From: Manis javanica
Taxonomy: Eukaryota > Chordata > Mammalia > Pholidota > Manidae
Direction: 5' to 3'
DNA length: 64,000 nt
Assembly: GCF_040802235.1 (NCBI RefSeq)
Contig: NC_133157.1
Location: forward strand, 31,079,501 to 31,143,500
Numbering within the stretch: the stretch's first letter is position 1; each line of letters opens with the position of its first letter. Shown in pieces: positions 13,376 to 25,685 of the stretch. Position numbers and translations under genes: made by a program. The notes under the pieces are model-generated. The model was not told the origin of the DNA. It was given only the letters and a program-made list of their open reading frames with translations, and did no database searches.

Positions 13376-14340
13376 AATTGCCAGACTTTCTATAAAGGAC
13401 CCAATAGTAGCTCTTTCAAGATGTGCAGACCATGCAGTGTCTGTTGCAAATACTCAACTCTACTGTTGTAGCAGGAATGCAGTCATAGACATTATGTCAG
13501 TGAATGACCATGGCTGTATTCCAATAAAACTTTATTTATTTATTTATTTATTTTTATTTTTTTTGAGAGGGCATCTCTCATATTTATTGATCAAATGGTT
13601 GTTAACAACAATAAAATTCAGTATAGGGGGGTCAATGCTCAATGTACAATCATTAATCCATCTCAAGCCTAATTCTCGTCAGTCTCCAATCTTCTGAAGC
13701 ATAACGAACAAGTTCTTACATGGTGAACGAATTCTTACAGAGTGAATAAATTCTTACATGGTGAACAGTACAAGGGCATTCATCACAGAAACTTTCGGTT
13801 TTGATCATGCAATATGACCTATAAACCATCAGGTCAAATATGAATATTCATTTGATTTTTGTACTTGATTTATATGTTGATCCCACATTTCTCCTATTAT
13901 TATTATTATTTTTATTTTTAATAAAATGCTGAAGTGGTAGGTAGATGCAAGATAAAGGTAGAAAACATAGTTTAGTGCTGTAAGAAGGCAAATATAGATG
14001 ATCAGATGATCAGGTGTGTGCCTATGGACTAAGTATTAATCCAGGCTAGACAAGGGCAGCAAGACATCCACGGATGCAGAAGATTTCTCTCAAAGCAGGG
14101 GGGGTGAGGTTCTGAGCCTCACCTCTGTTGATCCCCAAATTCTCACCTGATGGCCCCCCTGCGACTGTGCCTGTCTTAGGTTGTTCCTCCCTTGAGGAAT
14201 CTTACCCGTCTCTGGCTAACCAGTCATCTTCCGGGGCCATACAGGGAAATGTAAAGTTGGTAAGTGACCAATAAAACTTTATTTACAAAATCAGGCAGTG
14301 GCTGCATTTGGCTCACAGGCCAAAGTTGGTCATCCCCTGA
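13376..14340 (-). mobile_element. hAT-Charlie-type DNA element, split by a younger insertion
   Basis: The left part (13376-13538) contains 'tataaaggacccaatagtag', 'aatactcaactctactgttg', 'catggctgtattccaataaa'. The right part (14286-14340) contains 'caggcagtggctgcatttgg', 'ctcacaggccaaagttggtc', 'atcccctga'. Together they form one non-autonomous hAT element of the common type whose ends read 'CAGGGGT...ACCCCTG'-like. The two parts are separated by the L1-mobilised insert at 13539-14267, which duplicated 18 bp of the hAT sequence. Confidence 0.65.
13539..14267 (-). mobile_element. 5'-truncated L1-mobilised copy of the ERV-derived 3' module
   Basis: Reverse-complement copy of the last 700 bp of the composite L1 (33404-34104), a few percent diverged by eye. 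On the minus strand it ends in an A-rich tail, seen here as T/TTTA runs at 13539-13562. It is bounded by an 18-bp perfect target-site duplication ('ccaataaaactttattta', 13521-13538 and 14268-14285). It carries the three 19-bp U3 repeats, the AATAAATATGAGAGATGCCCTC-type end and nothing of the L1 body. Tail plus duplication show L1-type target-primed insertion, truncated at the 5' side. Confidence 0.9.
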
Positions 14341-14379
14341 TCTAAACTACCACATTTGCCAATAGTAACTTGAGAAGAA

Positions 14380-15430
14380 ATGGAAAATCCAATTAGTTTT
14401 ATAACAAAATAAGAACTTAAATTTGTAATTTCTACATTTTCCCACAAAGAAACTACGGTTCCAGATGGTTTTCCAGGTGGATCCTCTAAACTTTCATAAA
14501 ACAGACAATTCCAACTACATATAAATTTTTCCAGACACTAAAAAAAGATGAAACTCCTCAACTTATTTTTCAAAGCTAATAAAGTCTAAATAACAAAAAC
14601 AAAGTATTATAAGGACAGTTATGATATACAGATCCCCCCAATCTCAAATATGTACACAAATACAATAATTTAAAAAATAGATACACATAAAGCAGACAGA
14701 TGGCAATCTTAATCAATGTATAAAAAGTCCATCATGACCAAATAAAGGATGGTTCTCTGTCTTATCTTTTCCTAAATAAGATGGAATACTTTAACAGTGG
14801 TAAATCTGTTAATATAATTAACTGAATTAGGAAATTGAAGGGAGACAATTACATAATTATAGCAAAAGCTGCAGAAAAATAAACTTAATGAAGTCAGTTA
14901 TGAATGCAATTGGGGAAAACAACTTTTGGCAGACCAGTATTAGGAGATAAATCCCTTAATCTGATAAAAAGATATCTACCAAAGACCTACCACAAGCATC
15001 ACACCTAAAAATGCAAACCTTACAATCTCTTTAAAATCAGCAAAAGAACAAGAAAATAATCCCTCTTTAACAACTATTCAACATTTTACTAGAAATAGAA
15101 ATGAGAGGTTTAGGGATAGAAAGTAAGAAACAAAACTGTCATTCCAGGTGATTTTATTATCATCAGAGAAAATCCCAGAGAATGTACAAAGCCTTAGAAC
15201 CAATAAGAGTGATATCATATCTATCACCATGGAAATGTCAGAGGAAACAGTACAATCTAGAAGATAAGATGAATGAACTCGATCTGCATTATTAATATGG
15301 ATAAACCACAGTGTTGCATGAAAAAACAAGAGCCAATTGAAATAGAAGACAAGCCCTGTGGTAGTGCTTATGAAATGTTTTGAACACACAGGATAATACT
15401 GTGTACTGGTATTAAAAACAAAGTAATAGT
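14380..15430 (+). mobile_element. Ancient L1 reverse-transcriptase region
   Basis: Decayed ORF2 sequence: 'ctgataaaaagatatctacc', 'aaagacctaccacaagcatc', 'ctattcaacattttactaga' match the order of the L1 RT domain, and 'gtgattttattatcatcaga' lies beyond. Multiple stops and indels, so coding is lost. Confidence 0.55.
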
Positions 15431-18114
15431 GAGGACAGAAATATGACTTACTAACTTGAGAGTGACCTCTGGAGAGAGAAGGGAGGGGACAGGAGGCCAG
15501 CTGGGTTTCAACTCTATCCGTAGTTTTTACTTTTAAAAGGCTCTAAAGCAAATGCTAATGTTTCTTCCATACATATGTTAAATATAGACAGTTTATTATA
15601 TGTCAATTATACATGGAAAGTGCAGCTTTTTTAAAAAAGGCTACCTTGTGTCTTTTCATCTGTTTTACATAGTCTTCAACATACATATATCACTATGAAA
15701 TGAGGGAGGTGTTTAAAAATGGAGACACCTGAGTATAAAGAATAGTGATTCTGTCTCCCAGACAGTTGCACGTGTCCTTGGGTCAGTCATGGCATTCAGT
15801 TATGTCAATATATTTTTGTTCTGCCTCTGTTTAAAAAAGCCTCCACTCTGCCGTCCCACTTGCCTCCTCTCTCCCCACCTCCCTCTCGCGCCCTCCTCTC
15901 CCCTCCTCTCTGGCTCTCAGTCTGGCTGGCTCTCAGAAAACCCTTTTCTTCAACTGAGCAGGCAGCTTTAGTAGACATGACAACTCTCAGAATTATAAAT
16001 GATCATTGCTACTAGGAAATAGCATTTTCTAATTTACAACATGCTTCCTCATACCTGTCCTCTGAGTCTCACAGCAATCCTTGGGTATAGCAATAGGAAA
16101 ATAAAAGACAACTGGCTAACTATAATTGCTTCTGCTTTCCAAGGAGGGTGGTAAATTTCCCATCAGTGGGAGGACAAATCTCTCTGCTGCCCCTTCCACT
16201 TTCAGAGACTGTTAGTAAGCACAGCAGATGAAAGACAGCCATTTCTTTTACTCCAGCTCCCTCCCTTCAGCAGTGTGGTGGCCTCTTAGTTTAAATGGAG
16301 TGAGTCATGGGCTATGCAAAGATAGGTCCAGGACTGAGTTGGGGGTTGTGGGAGACATTGCTCTCACCCTACCCAAAATGTATTCCTCTCTTCTTACTCA
16401 CACAGGGCCCTGGTTTTGCCGGAGGTAGGAAGGTGCCCAGATGACAAATTGGATTTCCCCGACTCCCTTCCAGATAAAAGCAGCTTACTTCTTCGGGCCA
16501 ATGGAATGAAGGAATAAACTGTGGTGCTGTACTTCTGGAAATGCTCCCTGAAAGGGGGACTGACTCAGCTGGTAAACTTACTGGTCTTCCATCTTCCACT
16601 GCCTGAAAAACGGATGTAATGACTGCTGCTGAAGCAGCCATTTTGCAGTCCTGAGGTGATCTTGATTGGAAACAATAGGCCTGTGATAAAAAAAGCAAAA
16701 CAGAGACAAGAGGAGGTTAGAACATTGATGAGATGACAGTACTACCACACCATCCCTAGAACGCCTATCTTTAGACTTCTTTTACATGGAAGAAATATTT
16801 AAACCTTATTTAAGGCATTGTTTTATAGGTCTCTGTTGCAGCAAAACATAGTTCCTAAATGATAGAGATCAATGAGCTAAGCTATCTGTGTTTTGAAGTA
16901 AGGAGCAAGGAATTTCTGGGATGAAGGCTATAGTGCTCTAACAAGGGTGAGGCAAACTTCTCTGTTTCCTTGAGCCTTCTATAAAGTCTGCTACGCCTAA
17001 GTAGAGGCCTTGTGTGCATGGGGGTGGAGATCAAGAAAAGGGGGTTGTGCTTCCTCATCACTGTGGTGTGAGGCAGGGACAGCACCTGTGAGATAGCAAG
17101 TTGATCTGTCTACCAAATTAATTAAAAATAAACAGGATCATAGAGCAGGAGATAAGGAAACATGAACTCCCTTTCATTCCAGAGAGACTACTGATGAACC
17201 CTATCTCACTACACGTGTGGTGAGTTTGAACCAATACCATCTGCATCCCAGGCGGGCCCTGCGGTTAACGTGAGAATTTCAGGGAGCAGTAACTCCATTT
17301 TACAAATGAGGAAATGCTGGGCCAGAGAGGTGGGGTGAAGCCAGCTTTTCCAGTTCAAGGTCTGCCTGTCTTTCATTACACCAGAGCTACACCTGGGGTG
17401 CAAGGGAGCAGCGAGGGGGGCAAGAGAAGAGTCACCTAAGCACCAGACAGGCCCCACGATCCTGGGGGCCAGTGATGGTGCAAGCAGCCAGATTCCCTCA
17501 CCATAAACACATTGATGTGCACATGCCTCCTTCCCATGTCAGGGTGTCCATGAAAGCCAGACACATATATATATACTAAGGGATCCTTATTATGGTGGAA
17601 AGAGCACCACCTTTGAATTTTTAAGATCTAGACTTGAATTCCAGCCCACACTTACTACCAGTGTGCTCTCGGGCAAATCCCGTGCCCTCCCTGGGCCTCA
17701 GTTTCTCCTTCTGTAACAGGAGGGGTTGCCAGATTAAGTTCTAAAGCCCAATCCAAACCTTCTAGGAGACTATATAAAACATCATTAACAGAAGATTAAA
17801 TCTATTGTTAAATGAGGATAAACGCAGCTTTATATAAATATATGGTATGTAACTATGAGAATCCACTATTTGAGGAATCACAGTTCCAAGGAGAACAGTT
17901 TGGAACTACAATTAGATGAGCCAGCAGTGCATAGTTGCTCCTTCCTAGCCGTAGACCAGCCCCTTACAGACTTGATACATACGATACCACATTTCTAGCT
18001 CCTCATACCTAGGTACATAGGTATGTTTACATCAGAAAATCTGCCTTAAAACTTGGAAATCATTTCCTTTAAATAAAAATGAAATAGATACAATGGGAAT
18101 TTAAAATACATTCT
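15431..18114. other. Intergenic, no gene seen
   Basis: No gene recognised. Contents noted: a pyrimidine-rich stretch around 15840-15925, a MIR around 17590-17730 ('ttgaattccagcccacactt', 'tccctgggcctcagtttctc'), and otherwise unremarkable AT-rich DNA. Confidence 0.55.
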
Positions 18115-18450
18115 GGTACTGTCCCAATAGTGCGAGAGTGTGTGACATTAAGCTGGTAACATCAGCCAGGCCACGGGAGGATTTTATTAGACAAATCTAG
18201 CAGTTTATTAAATACCCCAGGGCCTTCTCATCATAAATGCAGCCAAGCGTCCTGAAGTAATGGGAATGGAGCCCCTCGTGAGCTTGAAGCTCTTTATTCT
18301 GGCATTTAATGAGCAGGAATAACCAGGGACGGATGGTATCGTTTATGAGTCCCCTGAACCCAGGAGAAAGGTGATTTCAAAGATTCCTTGGGGATCTTTG
18401 AGGCCTTGCCTATAAAATGCACCTGCATTCACTGGGGTCCTCCTCAACCC
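18115..18450. promoter_or_regulatory. Candidate conserved non-coding element
   Basis: Repeat-free block with closely spaced homeodomain-type cores ('ttttattagacaaat', 'gtttattaaatacc', 'gcatttaatgagcaggaata') and non-degenerate texture between repeats. It lies in the presumed gene desert between SEC61B and NR4A3. Inference from motif density only; no conservation data were available. Confidence 0.3.
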
Positions 18451-20234
18451 CAGGGCCTTGTCTGCGGATGAACTAGACTCCCAGGAGCTAGGCGAGGGGA
18501 GCATCCAGAGTCCCCACCCTGACCTGTAAGTATGCCATCAAGTTATTTGCTAAATTATCCTCCAAACCATCATTTGGTCCTGTCTCTAGCAGCCCAAATG
18601 ATTTTAGCCAAGAAGGGAGACTCCTGTTCCTGCACTTGTACATCAAACCTGAAGAGAGAGTTCCTGCTTGGCATCTATACAGTGGCCCAAAGAAGGCAGG
18701 GGTTCCCAAAGAGCAGTGCACACCCCCCACAGGAAGCACCCAAGCAGAGGCAGAGAATGAATAGTGGATTTCATATTCAAAGAGGTCAGGGAAGGGTAGC
18801 CTGAAGAACTTCAATTTTCTTTCCAGACCTGAAAGTTGGGGATTCTATGACATAGAGAATCAAATGCTACTCAGTGTAAATACTACTACCTGTTATTGAA
18901 GGCTTATTAAGTGCCAGGCACAGGGTTAAACACTTTACTTGCATTCTTTAATTTAGCCCTGACACAAAATAAAATTCAGCCCTATATCCCTTTTACGTGG
19001 TACTGTCTGAATATCTGCAGATGAGGGAACGAGGCTCCAGGTCAGCAGAGCACCAAGATCGTGCAGCTCCTAAGCACCGGCCAGGTGTCAGAACCCAGAC
19101 GCGTGCTTTCTGATTCTCGAGTGCTTCACCCACACAGGATCAGTGGTTGCGGCCAGCTGGATTGTACAGGAGGCTGGCCAGAGCCCCACGGCGCCATCCC
19201 CACTCCTCCTGCAACCCTTTGTTCAAGGTTTGTATGCAAATACAGAGAAGGTTCAGAGGTGAGAGAGCTGGGGAAAATAGAGTTCAAGGGCTGGTGGGGA
19301 AGGCGGGGTCTCTTAAAGGTCAAAGGGCTGCCGTAAAAAGAACTTGAGAAAGATGGTGAGAAAGAACACTGAAGTTTTCATTTCCTAAGGGGGACATTTC
19401 AGGGAAGGGAAATTCTAGCCAAAGTGTTTCTGTTCCTTTGAGGTACAGCCTTAGTTCCTCTGAGAGATCTTGGCTGGGCAGGATGCTTGAGGCCAGAGCC
19501 AGGCTCTGCTCCCCGTCCTCACCATCCCAAACCCCTCCTGGCAGATAGCCATCATCTCTGCCCCCAAAGCCCCCCAGTCTGTTCACAACCTGAGCTGTCC
19601 TGAGGAGCCTGGAGTTCTCTGGCTACGCTCAGATCCTAAGATTACAGTTAACAGGAGGAAGAAAATAAGAGACTTGCCTTCTCTCTCTGTCCCCAAAGGC
19701 AGCCGCCAGCAGTGTTTGTTCTCAGAGAGGCCCTGGGAAGAAGGATGGTCACTTTCCTTTCTCCCAGAGATAATTGAGGAGAAGTAAGAAACTACCTGTG
19801 TTTGAAGGGAAAATGGTGACAATTAATCTCTAAGCACAAGGCCTTGTGTTGAATTCTTTGGAAACAACTTTAAGAGTTTAATGACAATCAAGAGAATGAA
19901 ATTGAATTAAGAGAAATGGAAATTAAATCAGGAAAGAAGTTTTTGCGAAGGGGATGGTAAAGGAAATTAAAAACAGTAATGCTGAAAAATGTGGTGGACA
20001 GAGCTGGGGAAGAGAGGGTTTGGTGGAAAGGGGGAAAGAGCGGGCAGAGCAAAGCAGGTTGGGAGGGGCAGAGTGCTTGATTCTAAGGACTGTGGAAACT
20101 GTTCTTGAGAGACCAGGTGTCTGGCTCTTCTAGTCAGGGTCTAAGATGCCAACTCCTAATGGGGATAAGCTCTTCTTTAGGTAAATAGAAGTCTCCAGTT
20201 AGGGTAAGTATAAGACAGCAGAAGACTGGAAGTA
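18451..20234. other. Intergenic, no gene seen
   Basis: No gene recognised. A MIR lies near 18880-19130 ('ttattaagtgccaggcacag', then 'ttagccctgacacaaaat', 'cagatgagggaacgaggctc'). Confidence 0.5.
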
Positions 20235-20343
20235 GGGTAACCAATTATCCCAGTTTGCCCAGAACCATCCCAGTTTCAGAACTCAAGTGCCAAGTCCCAG
20301 AAACCCTCTAGTCAAGGGCAAACCGGAATGGTTGGTCACCCTA
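20235..20343. mobile_element. Short palindromic DNA-transposon remnant (MITE-like)
   Basis: The ends are inverted copies: 'agggtaaccaattatcccag' at the left and the complement of it ('ccggaatggttggtcaccct') at the right, about 109 bp apart. This matches the class of small mammalian DNA elements with 'AGGGTGACCAACT' termini. No transposase frame. Confidence 0.6.
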
Positions 20344-20600
20344 ATGTGGAAGCAGATGGCCGTGGTTCCAAGCTTTGCTGTGCAGTCAGTAGCTGCATGA
20401 CTGTGGCTGAGTCACTCCATCTCTGTGAGCCTGTTTTCTCAGCTATAAAATGAGTTATCATGTAAAATGAGTTATACCTCAAAAGATTAAAGAAGTTGCT
20501 ATATGTCAAGGTATCTAAAACATATGCATGAAATAAAATCTTGATAAATAGGAGTTGATCTGAAGAATATTGATAAGAAGACATAAGATATTAGCAAATG
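20344..20600 (+). repeat. MIR SINE
   Basis: Clear MIR core: 'gtagctgcatgactgtggct', 'gagtcactccatctctgtga', 'gcctgttttctcagctataa', 'aatgagttatcatg', then 'ctcaaaagattaaagaagtt' and a tail. Full-core copy by appearance. Confidence 0.65.
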
Positions 20601-20614
20601 TAAATCTGAAGATT

Positions 20615-21080
20615 TTCTAGAATGACTCACAGTACTCAGCCTACAATTGTATTCATGGTAAAGGTTTATTACAATGAAAGGATACACGATAGGATCACCA
20701 GAAGGAAAAAGACCCAGGTAGTGTCTGAAGAAATCCATGCACAAGCTATTTACACCCTTTCCGTCTTGTGAGGAACACATCAAGTACACTCCTTTCTCTA
20801 GCAGTGAAAAATACAAGAATGTGTGCAATGTTTCTGCCCAGGAAGCCCGTTAAAGACTCAGTGCCTGAGGATTTTATTAGTGGTCATTGCATAGACATCT
20901 TCTGCCTGGCAATTCCCAAAATGCCAGATTCCTGGATGGAAAACTGGTGTACAGGAAAAATCACACTGCCCATCAGCCTTATCAGTTAAGGAACAGTGGA
21001 GATGCCAACTTTCCAGACCACCAGCCAAGGGCCAACCTTGCAAACAGACTTTTCTAAAAATAGCAGTGTCTGGCCTGTTA
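20615..21080 (-). mobile_element. Old ERVL-type LTR fragment
   Basis: The phrases 'atgactcacagtactcagcc', 'ggtaaaggtttattacaatg', 'aaaggatacacgataggatc' and 'gaggattttattagtggtca' follow the antisense layout of a common old mammalian LTR, with a complementary AATAA-type signal inside. The family cannot be named confidently. Confidence 0.4.
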
Positions 21081-21424
21081 TGCTCTTTTCTTCACATGAC
21101 CAGGTGGGGTTCACTAGGAATGCAAGGATAATATATGTAAATGGAAACTTGAATCTGGATCTCCAAGCTGTCGCATATACCATCAGATCCCAGCTGGCTG
21201 TGCCAGGTTTTGCTGGTCCCAGCTTTATTGGTAGTGGTAGGAATGCCATCCACTCTGCTAAGCAAACTCTGCTCACTACCAATTCCCTGCCAAGAACTTA
21301 ACCACCAACCAAAGTCCTCTTCTTGGTCGCCTGAGTCAGAACACTGGGTTTTTCTCAGTTTGTTGAGATGAACATGTCTCCAGACTAAACAATCTAAGTA
21401 GAAATAGCTCTCACCTCACATGCA

Positions 21425-21453
21425 TGTGCACACACACACACACACATACACAG
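21425..21453 (+). repeat. (CA)n microsatellite
   Basis: Short CA dinucleotide tract, 'gcacacacacacacacacac' plus an interrupted end. Confidence 0.85.
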
Positions 21454-21727
21454 GCCAGTTTTTTATTTACAGTGGGGGCTATCCACATCTGGTGACCCAA
21501 AATGCTTGTTTCGGATTTGGGGCACCACCTTCCTCAAAAATGAAGATACCAGAGCAATGAATCAGAGCCTGCTGATTTCTTCTTCCCCAAAGGGGAGATG
21601 TTAGAAAAATGAGTCAATCGGTGTACTAGTGGGGAAGAGCTGCTGCAGATGCTTAACTGGACAACAGGAAGGGTTTTCTTTCTTAAGCATTGCTGAGCAT
21701 TATGGACTGGCTTCCCCTTTAATGTAT

Positions 21728-22130
21728 GTGTTTCCTGGTTTGCTGGGGCTGCCCTGACAGAGTAACACAATGAGGGGACTTAAACAACAGAAATATATTG
21801 TCTCTCTGGAGGCTAGAAGTCAGAATTTCAGGTGCTGGCAGTGTTGGTTCCTCCTGAGGGCTGTGAAGGAGAGAACTGGCCCCCACCTCTGTCCTTGGCT
21901 TGTAGATGGATGTCCAGTGCCATGGAGTCCTCCCTGTATGGCTGTGTCCATGTATCTTCTTCTTATAAGGACACAAGTCATCCCAGATCAGGGACCATGC
22001 TAATGGCCTCAATTTAACTTGATTACCTCTGTAAAGACCCTATTGTCAAATAAGGTCACATTCTGAAATACTAGGGGTTAGAACTTCAACATATGAATTT
22101 TGGGGAACACAAACATAATTTGGAAAAATG
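21728..22130 (-). mobile_element. MaLR (MLT1-type) solo LTR
   Basis: Read on the minus strand it gives 'gtgttccccaaaattcatat', 'gttgaagttctaacccctag', 'cagaatgtgaccttatttg', 'gtgtccttataagaagaag', 'tctacaagccaaggacag', 'cttctagcctccagagag' and 'tttctgttgtttaagtcccc', which is the MLT1 LTR order. No internal region. Confidence 0.85.
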
Positions 22131-23524
22131 TAAGTGAAAATCAGAACTATTTGTACATGTAACAAACTAGCAATGTTTGAATTTTAGAGTTAATAAATGA
22201 AAGAACAGAAGTAAGTAATGGGAGCGTGGAAGGGGAGGAGGAAAAGAAAGAGGAAGAGCAGAGAGCTGGGTCAGACCACCAAGCCTGCACCAGGTTTAGA
22301 GATTGGTGAGGACATCTCACACCTACCTGTTTGCTTCAGTTTCGGTTTACCACTAAAACCACCACGCAGTGCAGAGGATGAACATGGCATTGACAAACGT
22401 TCCCTGCCTGATGTGACTCACAGAGGGGTACCCCAAGTCTGGAAGATTCCACAGCTCTCTCACAGCAAGGCATCCAGCTGGTGGAGCACAGAGCCATGGT
22501 CCTCGGCCTTCACACCATCTTGATGGACGTGGGAGGATGCCACACCAGTATTTAACGGCCTACCCCTTAGGGAAATCCTTGCCCTGCACAATCATCACAT
22601 ACCTACCTGCACATGACATTTTTTACTGCCTCCTGGAGCCAACTGAAGGTTCCAGAGCAGCAAGCCTGCCACAAAAGGAAGTTGGACAAGGGTTTGTTTT
22701 GTTCATTCAGGCAGCATATACTCTACGGAAGGAGGCCCTGCTATGAGCTGAAGGGAGAATCAGAACTCTGTGGCCTCTTGGTCCTTCCAGCTCCACAGCT
22801 AGCTAACCATGCATATCTGCCACATCAGAAATACATAAAATGCAAAATCACAGAAGGCAGGGCGAATTTCCCCACACCCAGTAGAGACTAAAACAAGCAG
22901 TACCATAGTTAAAGCTTCCAAGAGAAAAGGAGACAAAATTAACACTCGTGCCCGTGATGGGCCTGAAATGATGAACTACAGGCCCAATGATCCTGGCCCA
23001 TGTGATGCCTGTTTCAGAGCTGAACGATAGCACCTGGAAAAAGAATCTGGAGTCTAGGCTAAACAGCTAGTGTGTGAAATAGAAAATAGGTGTGAAAATA
23101 GAAGCTATGGCAAGTTTCACCTCTCCCAGGAACACATCTCTTCTCATCTACTGTTTTACTAGAACGTGTTCAGGGCACTATTGGGCCCAAAGACACTAGT
23201 CTTCCCATCCTTGTCTCAGAGACTCGGGCCATTTCCCTAATGTTGTTGTTCCCAAAGACTTAAAAGGCTCAGCCCAAACCAGTTATACTTCATGTCCCTA
23301 GCTTTAATCACTTGGTTTCCACTCAGCATGTGCTGGCTTGTGTGCACTCAGAAGTGACTAGAATTATAGCTTATAGTTAAGAAAACTTCGGAATTCTTGG
23401 GCCAAGGTAGCCTTAACATAGGTAATCATCTAGGCTATCAGGCTTTCAGAATTACTATAAATTGCTCATGGCTCTCTAGGACTTGAGACACTAGTTTAGG
23501 AATCCCTATTTTAAAATGAATACA
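22131..23524. other. Intergenic, nothing recognised
   Basis: No gene or clear repeat identified. Confidence 0.5.
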
Positions 23525-23905
23525 AAGTGTGATCTATATATATAATAGAGTATTATTCAGCCTTAAAAAGGAAGGATATTCTGCCATATGCTACAACATG
23601 GATGAGTTTTGACAATATGCTAAGTGGAACAAATCAGTGACAAAAGGGCAAAATACTGTGATTCCACTCATATGAGTCAAATTCAGACAGAAAGTAGAAC
23701 TGGGATTGCCAGGGGCTAAGGGGAAACAGGAAAGGATTTTTTATTTAGTGGGTTTAGAGTTGCAGTTTCACAAGATAAAAAAAGAGTTCTGGAGATGGAT
23801 GGTGGTGATGGTTACATGATATGAATGTACTTAATACCACTGACCTGCACACTTAAAAAGGTTAAGATGGTATATTTTGTATTAAATGTATTTTACAATT
23901 TTTAT
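23525..23905 (+). mobile_element. Ancient L1M 3' end
   Basis: L1 terminal phrases in order: 'tagagtattattcagcctta', 'atgctacaacatggatgagt', 'gattccactcatatgagtca', 'tgggattgccaggggctaag', 'ctggagatggatggtggtga', 'tgcacacttaaaaaggttaa'. Decayed. Confidence 0.8.
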
Positions 23906-25408
23906 TAATCTGGGGAAAAATAGAGAAGGGAATAGCTTAACACTAAGATTCTCAGTTTTAGTACTAGAATTGTATCATCAGAGCCAAAAGTAGCTACATA
24001 ATAGATTCTGTACATTTTTACGCCCCAGTCCCCAGTTTTCCTTCTGCTGAATGAAGCATCTTGTTGCTTGAAAACTGGCATTTTCTTATAAATCACTAGT
24101 TCAGTAAGTCTAGACTTTCAGCCATCAGCACAGGAAGACCTCTGCTAGGCAGATGGGGCCAATAGGCAGCACATGTGAAGAGTCGCAACCAAAGAGCTCC
24201 CCCTAGTGGCCCTGACAGCTCCCCCAAGATGGACCCCTCTGGACAGAAGAGATTTCCAAATTAAATGCCTAATTTTCAGCTGCTACCATTGACTTGAATA
24301 TCAGGGGGGAAATTCCATTATAGCCACTACTATTTTTAACTTCTTCCAAAAGAAATTGAGAATTTTTCTCTTGAATTTCAAAGTAATGATACTTACTTCA
24401 TATAGTAAGTAATTCCTAGGATCCAAGGGAACCAGTTTTTCATTTTCTCCCAATTGACCATGTGTTAGGGTTCACAAGAGCACACTCACCCACATATTGC
24501 CCTAGGAAGTCTTTTTTAAAGATACATACTTTCATCACTTAAATCTGATACTTTGGACCTAAAATTACAGCTAGGATTTAAGAAAAACATTTATGAAATT
24601 GCTTAACTACTCTACAATTTTTTTAATAGGCTTACCTTGTGAGAGAGATATTTTTTAATTACCTGTTTTTTTAACTAACACATCACTTCATCATTTTCTG
24701 ATTCTACTGAACAAGTAGGGCATTTCACAAGGATCTCTCTTTGGAAATTCTGGCTTAGAATCCTCAACTCCAGGACGATGTACCTTTTGAGCTACCGTTG
24801 GTATTTCCTAGGGTCGACCAGACACTGAATGGTTATACCCGGAAAGGCAGCATTAGCTAAGTGAAACTTCACAAGTTTTTATTTTTGCTTGGAATTATAT
24901 CAACTCAGTTTAGAAATGTTGGTATCTCACTCTTATAATATTAAGGTCTGTAATTTTCAAGCAAATTTTATTTGAGAAATCCAATTTATCAAATGAATTC
25001 TTTCATAAAAGGTTTAGGAAAAAGTGATAAACAGATGGTCTACACTCTGGTCTACACTCTCAGAATTAAGAACTGGGAGAGAGAAGAGGTGAAAATATTA
25101 TCAATGGTTTTAGAGACAAAGAACAGACTAGAATGAGCAAACATTTCATCCAAGATTTTTAGTTCACAATCTCTATAACTATTCACTTCCCTTGGTACCA
25201 GCCGCCTTTGAACACAGGTCTGCCTGATGGAGTCATAAGCACACATACTCCTTAAATACTGCAGAACACCCCAAATGATAATTACCAGGACAGAAATGCC
25301 TCCAATTACAGTCTCTTGCATTTGAATAACTACATGGTCATACAAGGATATGTCAATCCAACAAAGAAAACAATCTCCACATAACATGTTTTCTACATAT
25401 TTACTTAT
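23906..25408. other. Intergenic flank of the young L1
   Basis: AT-rich, no gene or clear repeat recognised apart from the CTCF-like motif. It was originally contiguous with the SEC61B downstream flank before the L1 inserted. Confidence 0.5.
24197..24211 (-). promoter_or_regulatory. Candidate CTCF site
   Basis: 'ctccccctagtggcc' resembles the reverse complement of the CTCF core (CCACNAGGGGG). It lies in non-repeat DNA about 1.2 kb left of the young L1. Single-motif match; occupancy unknown. Confidence 0.35.
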
Positions 25409-25422
25409 AAAAATGAAAGCAG
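25409..25422. repeat. Target-site duplication, 5' copy
   Basis: 'aaaaatgaaagcag' immediately precedes the L1 5' end and is repeated exactly at 34116-34129 after the poly-A. The first five A merge with the poly-A at the 3' copy, so the length is 9-14 bp. The A-rich start fits the L1 endonuclease preference. Confidence 0.9.
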
Positions 25423-25685
25423 GGGCGGAGCCAGGATGGCGGCGTGAGTAGAGCAGTGGAAATCTCCTCCCAAAAACACATAGAGCTATGAAAATATAAC
25501 AAAGAAAAATCTTCCTAAAATAGAGACCACAGGACACAGGACAACATCCAGACCACATCCACACCTGCAAGAACCCAGCGCCTTGCGAAGGGGGTAAGAT
25601 ACAAGCCCCGGCCCGGCGGGACCCGAGCGCCCCTCCCCCCGGCTCCCGGCGGGTGGAAAGAAACCGGAGCGGTTTTTTTTTTTTT

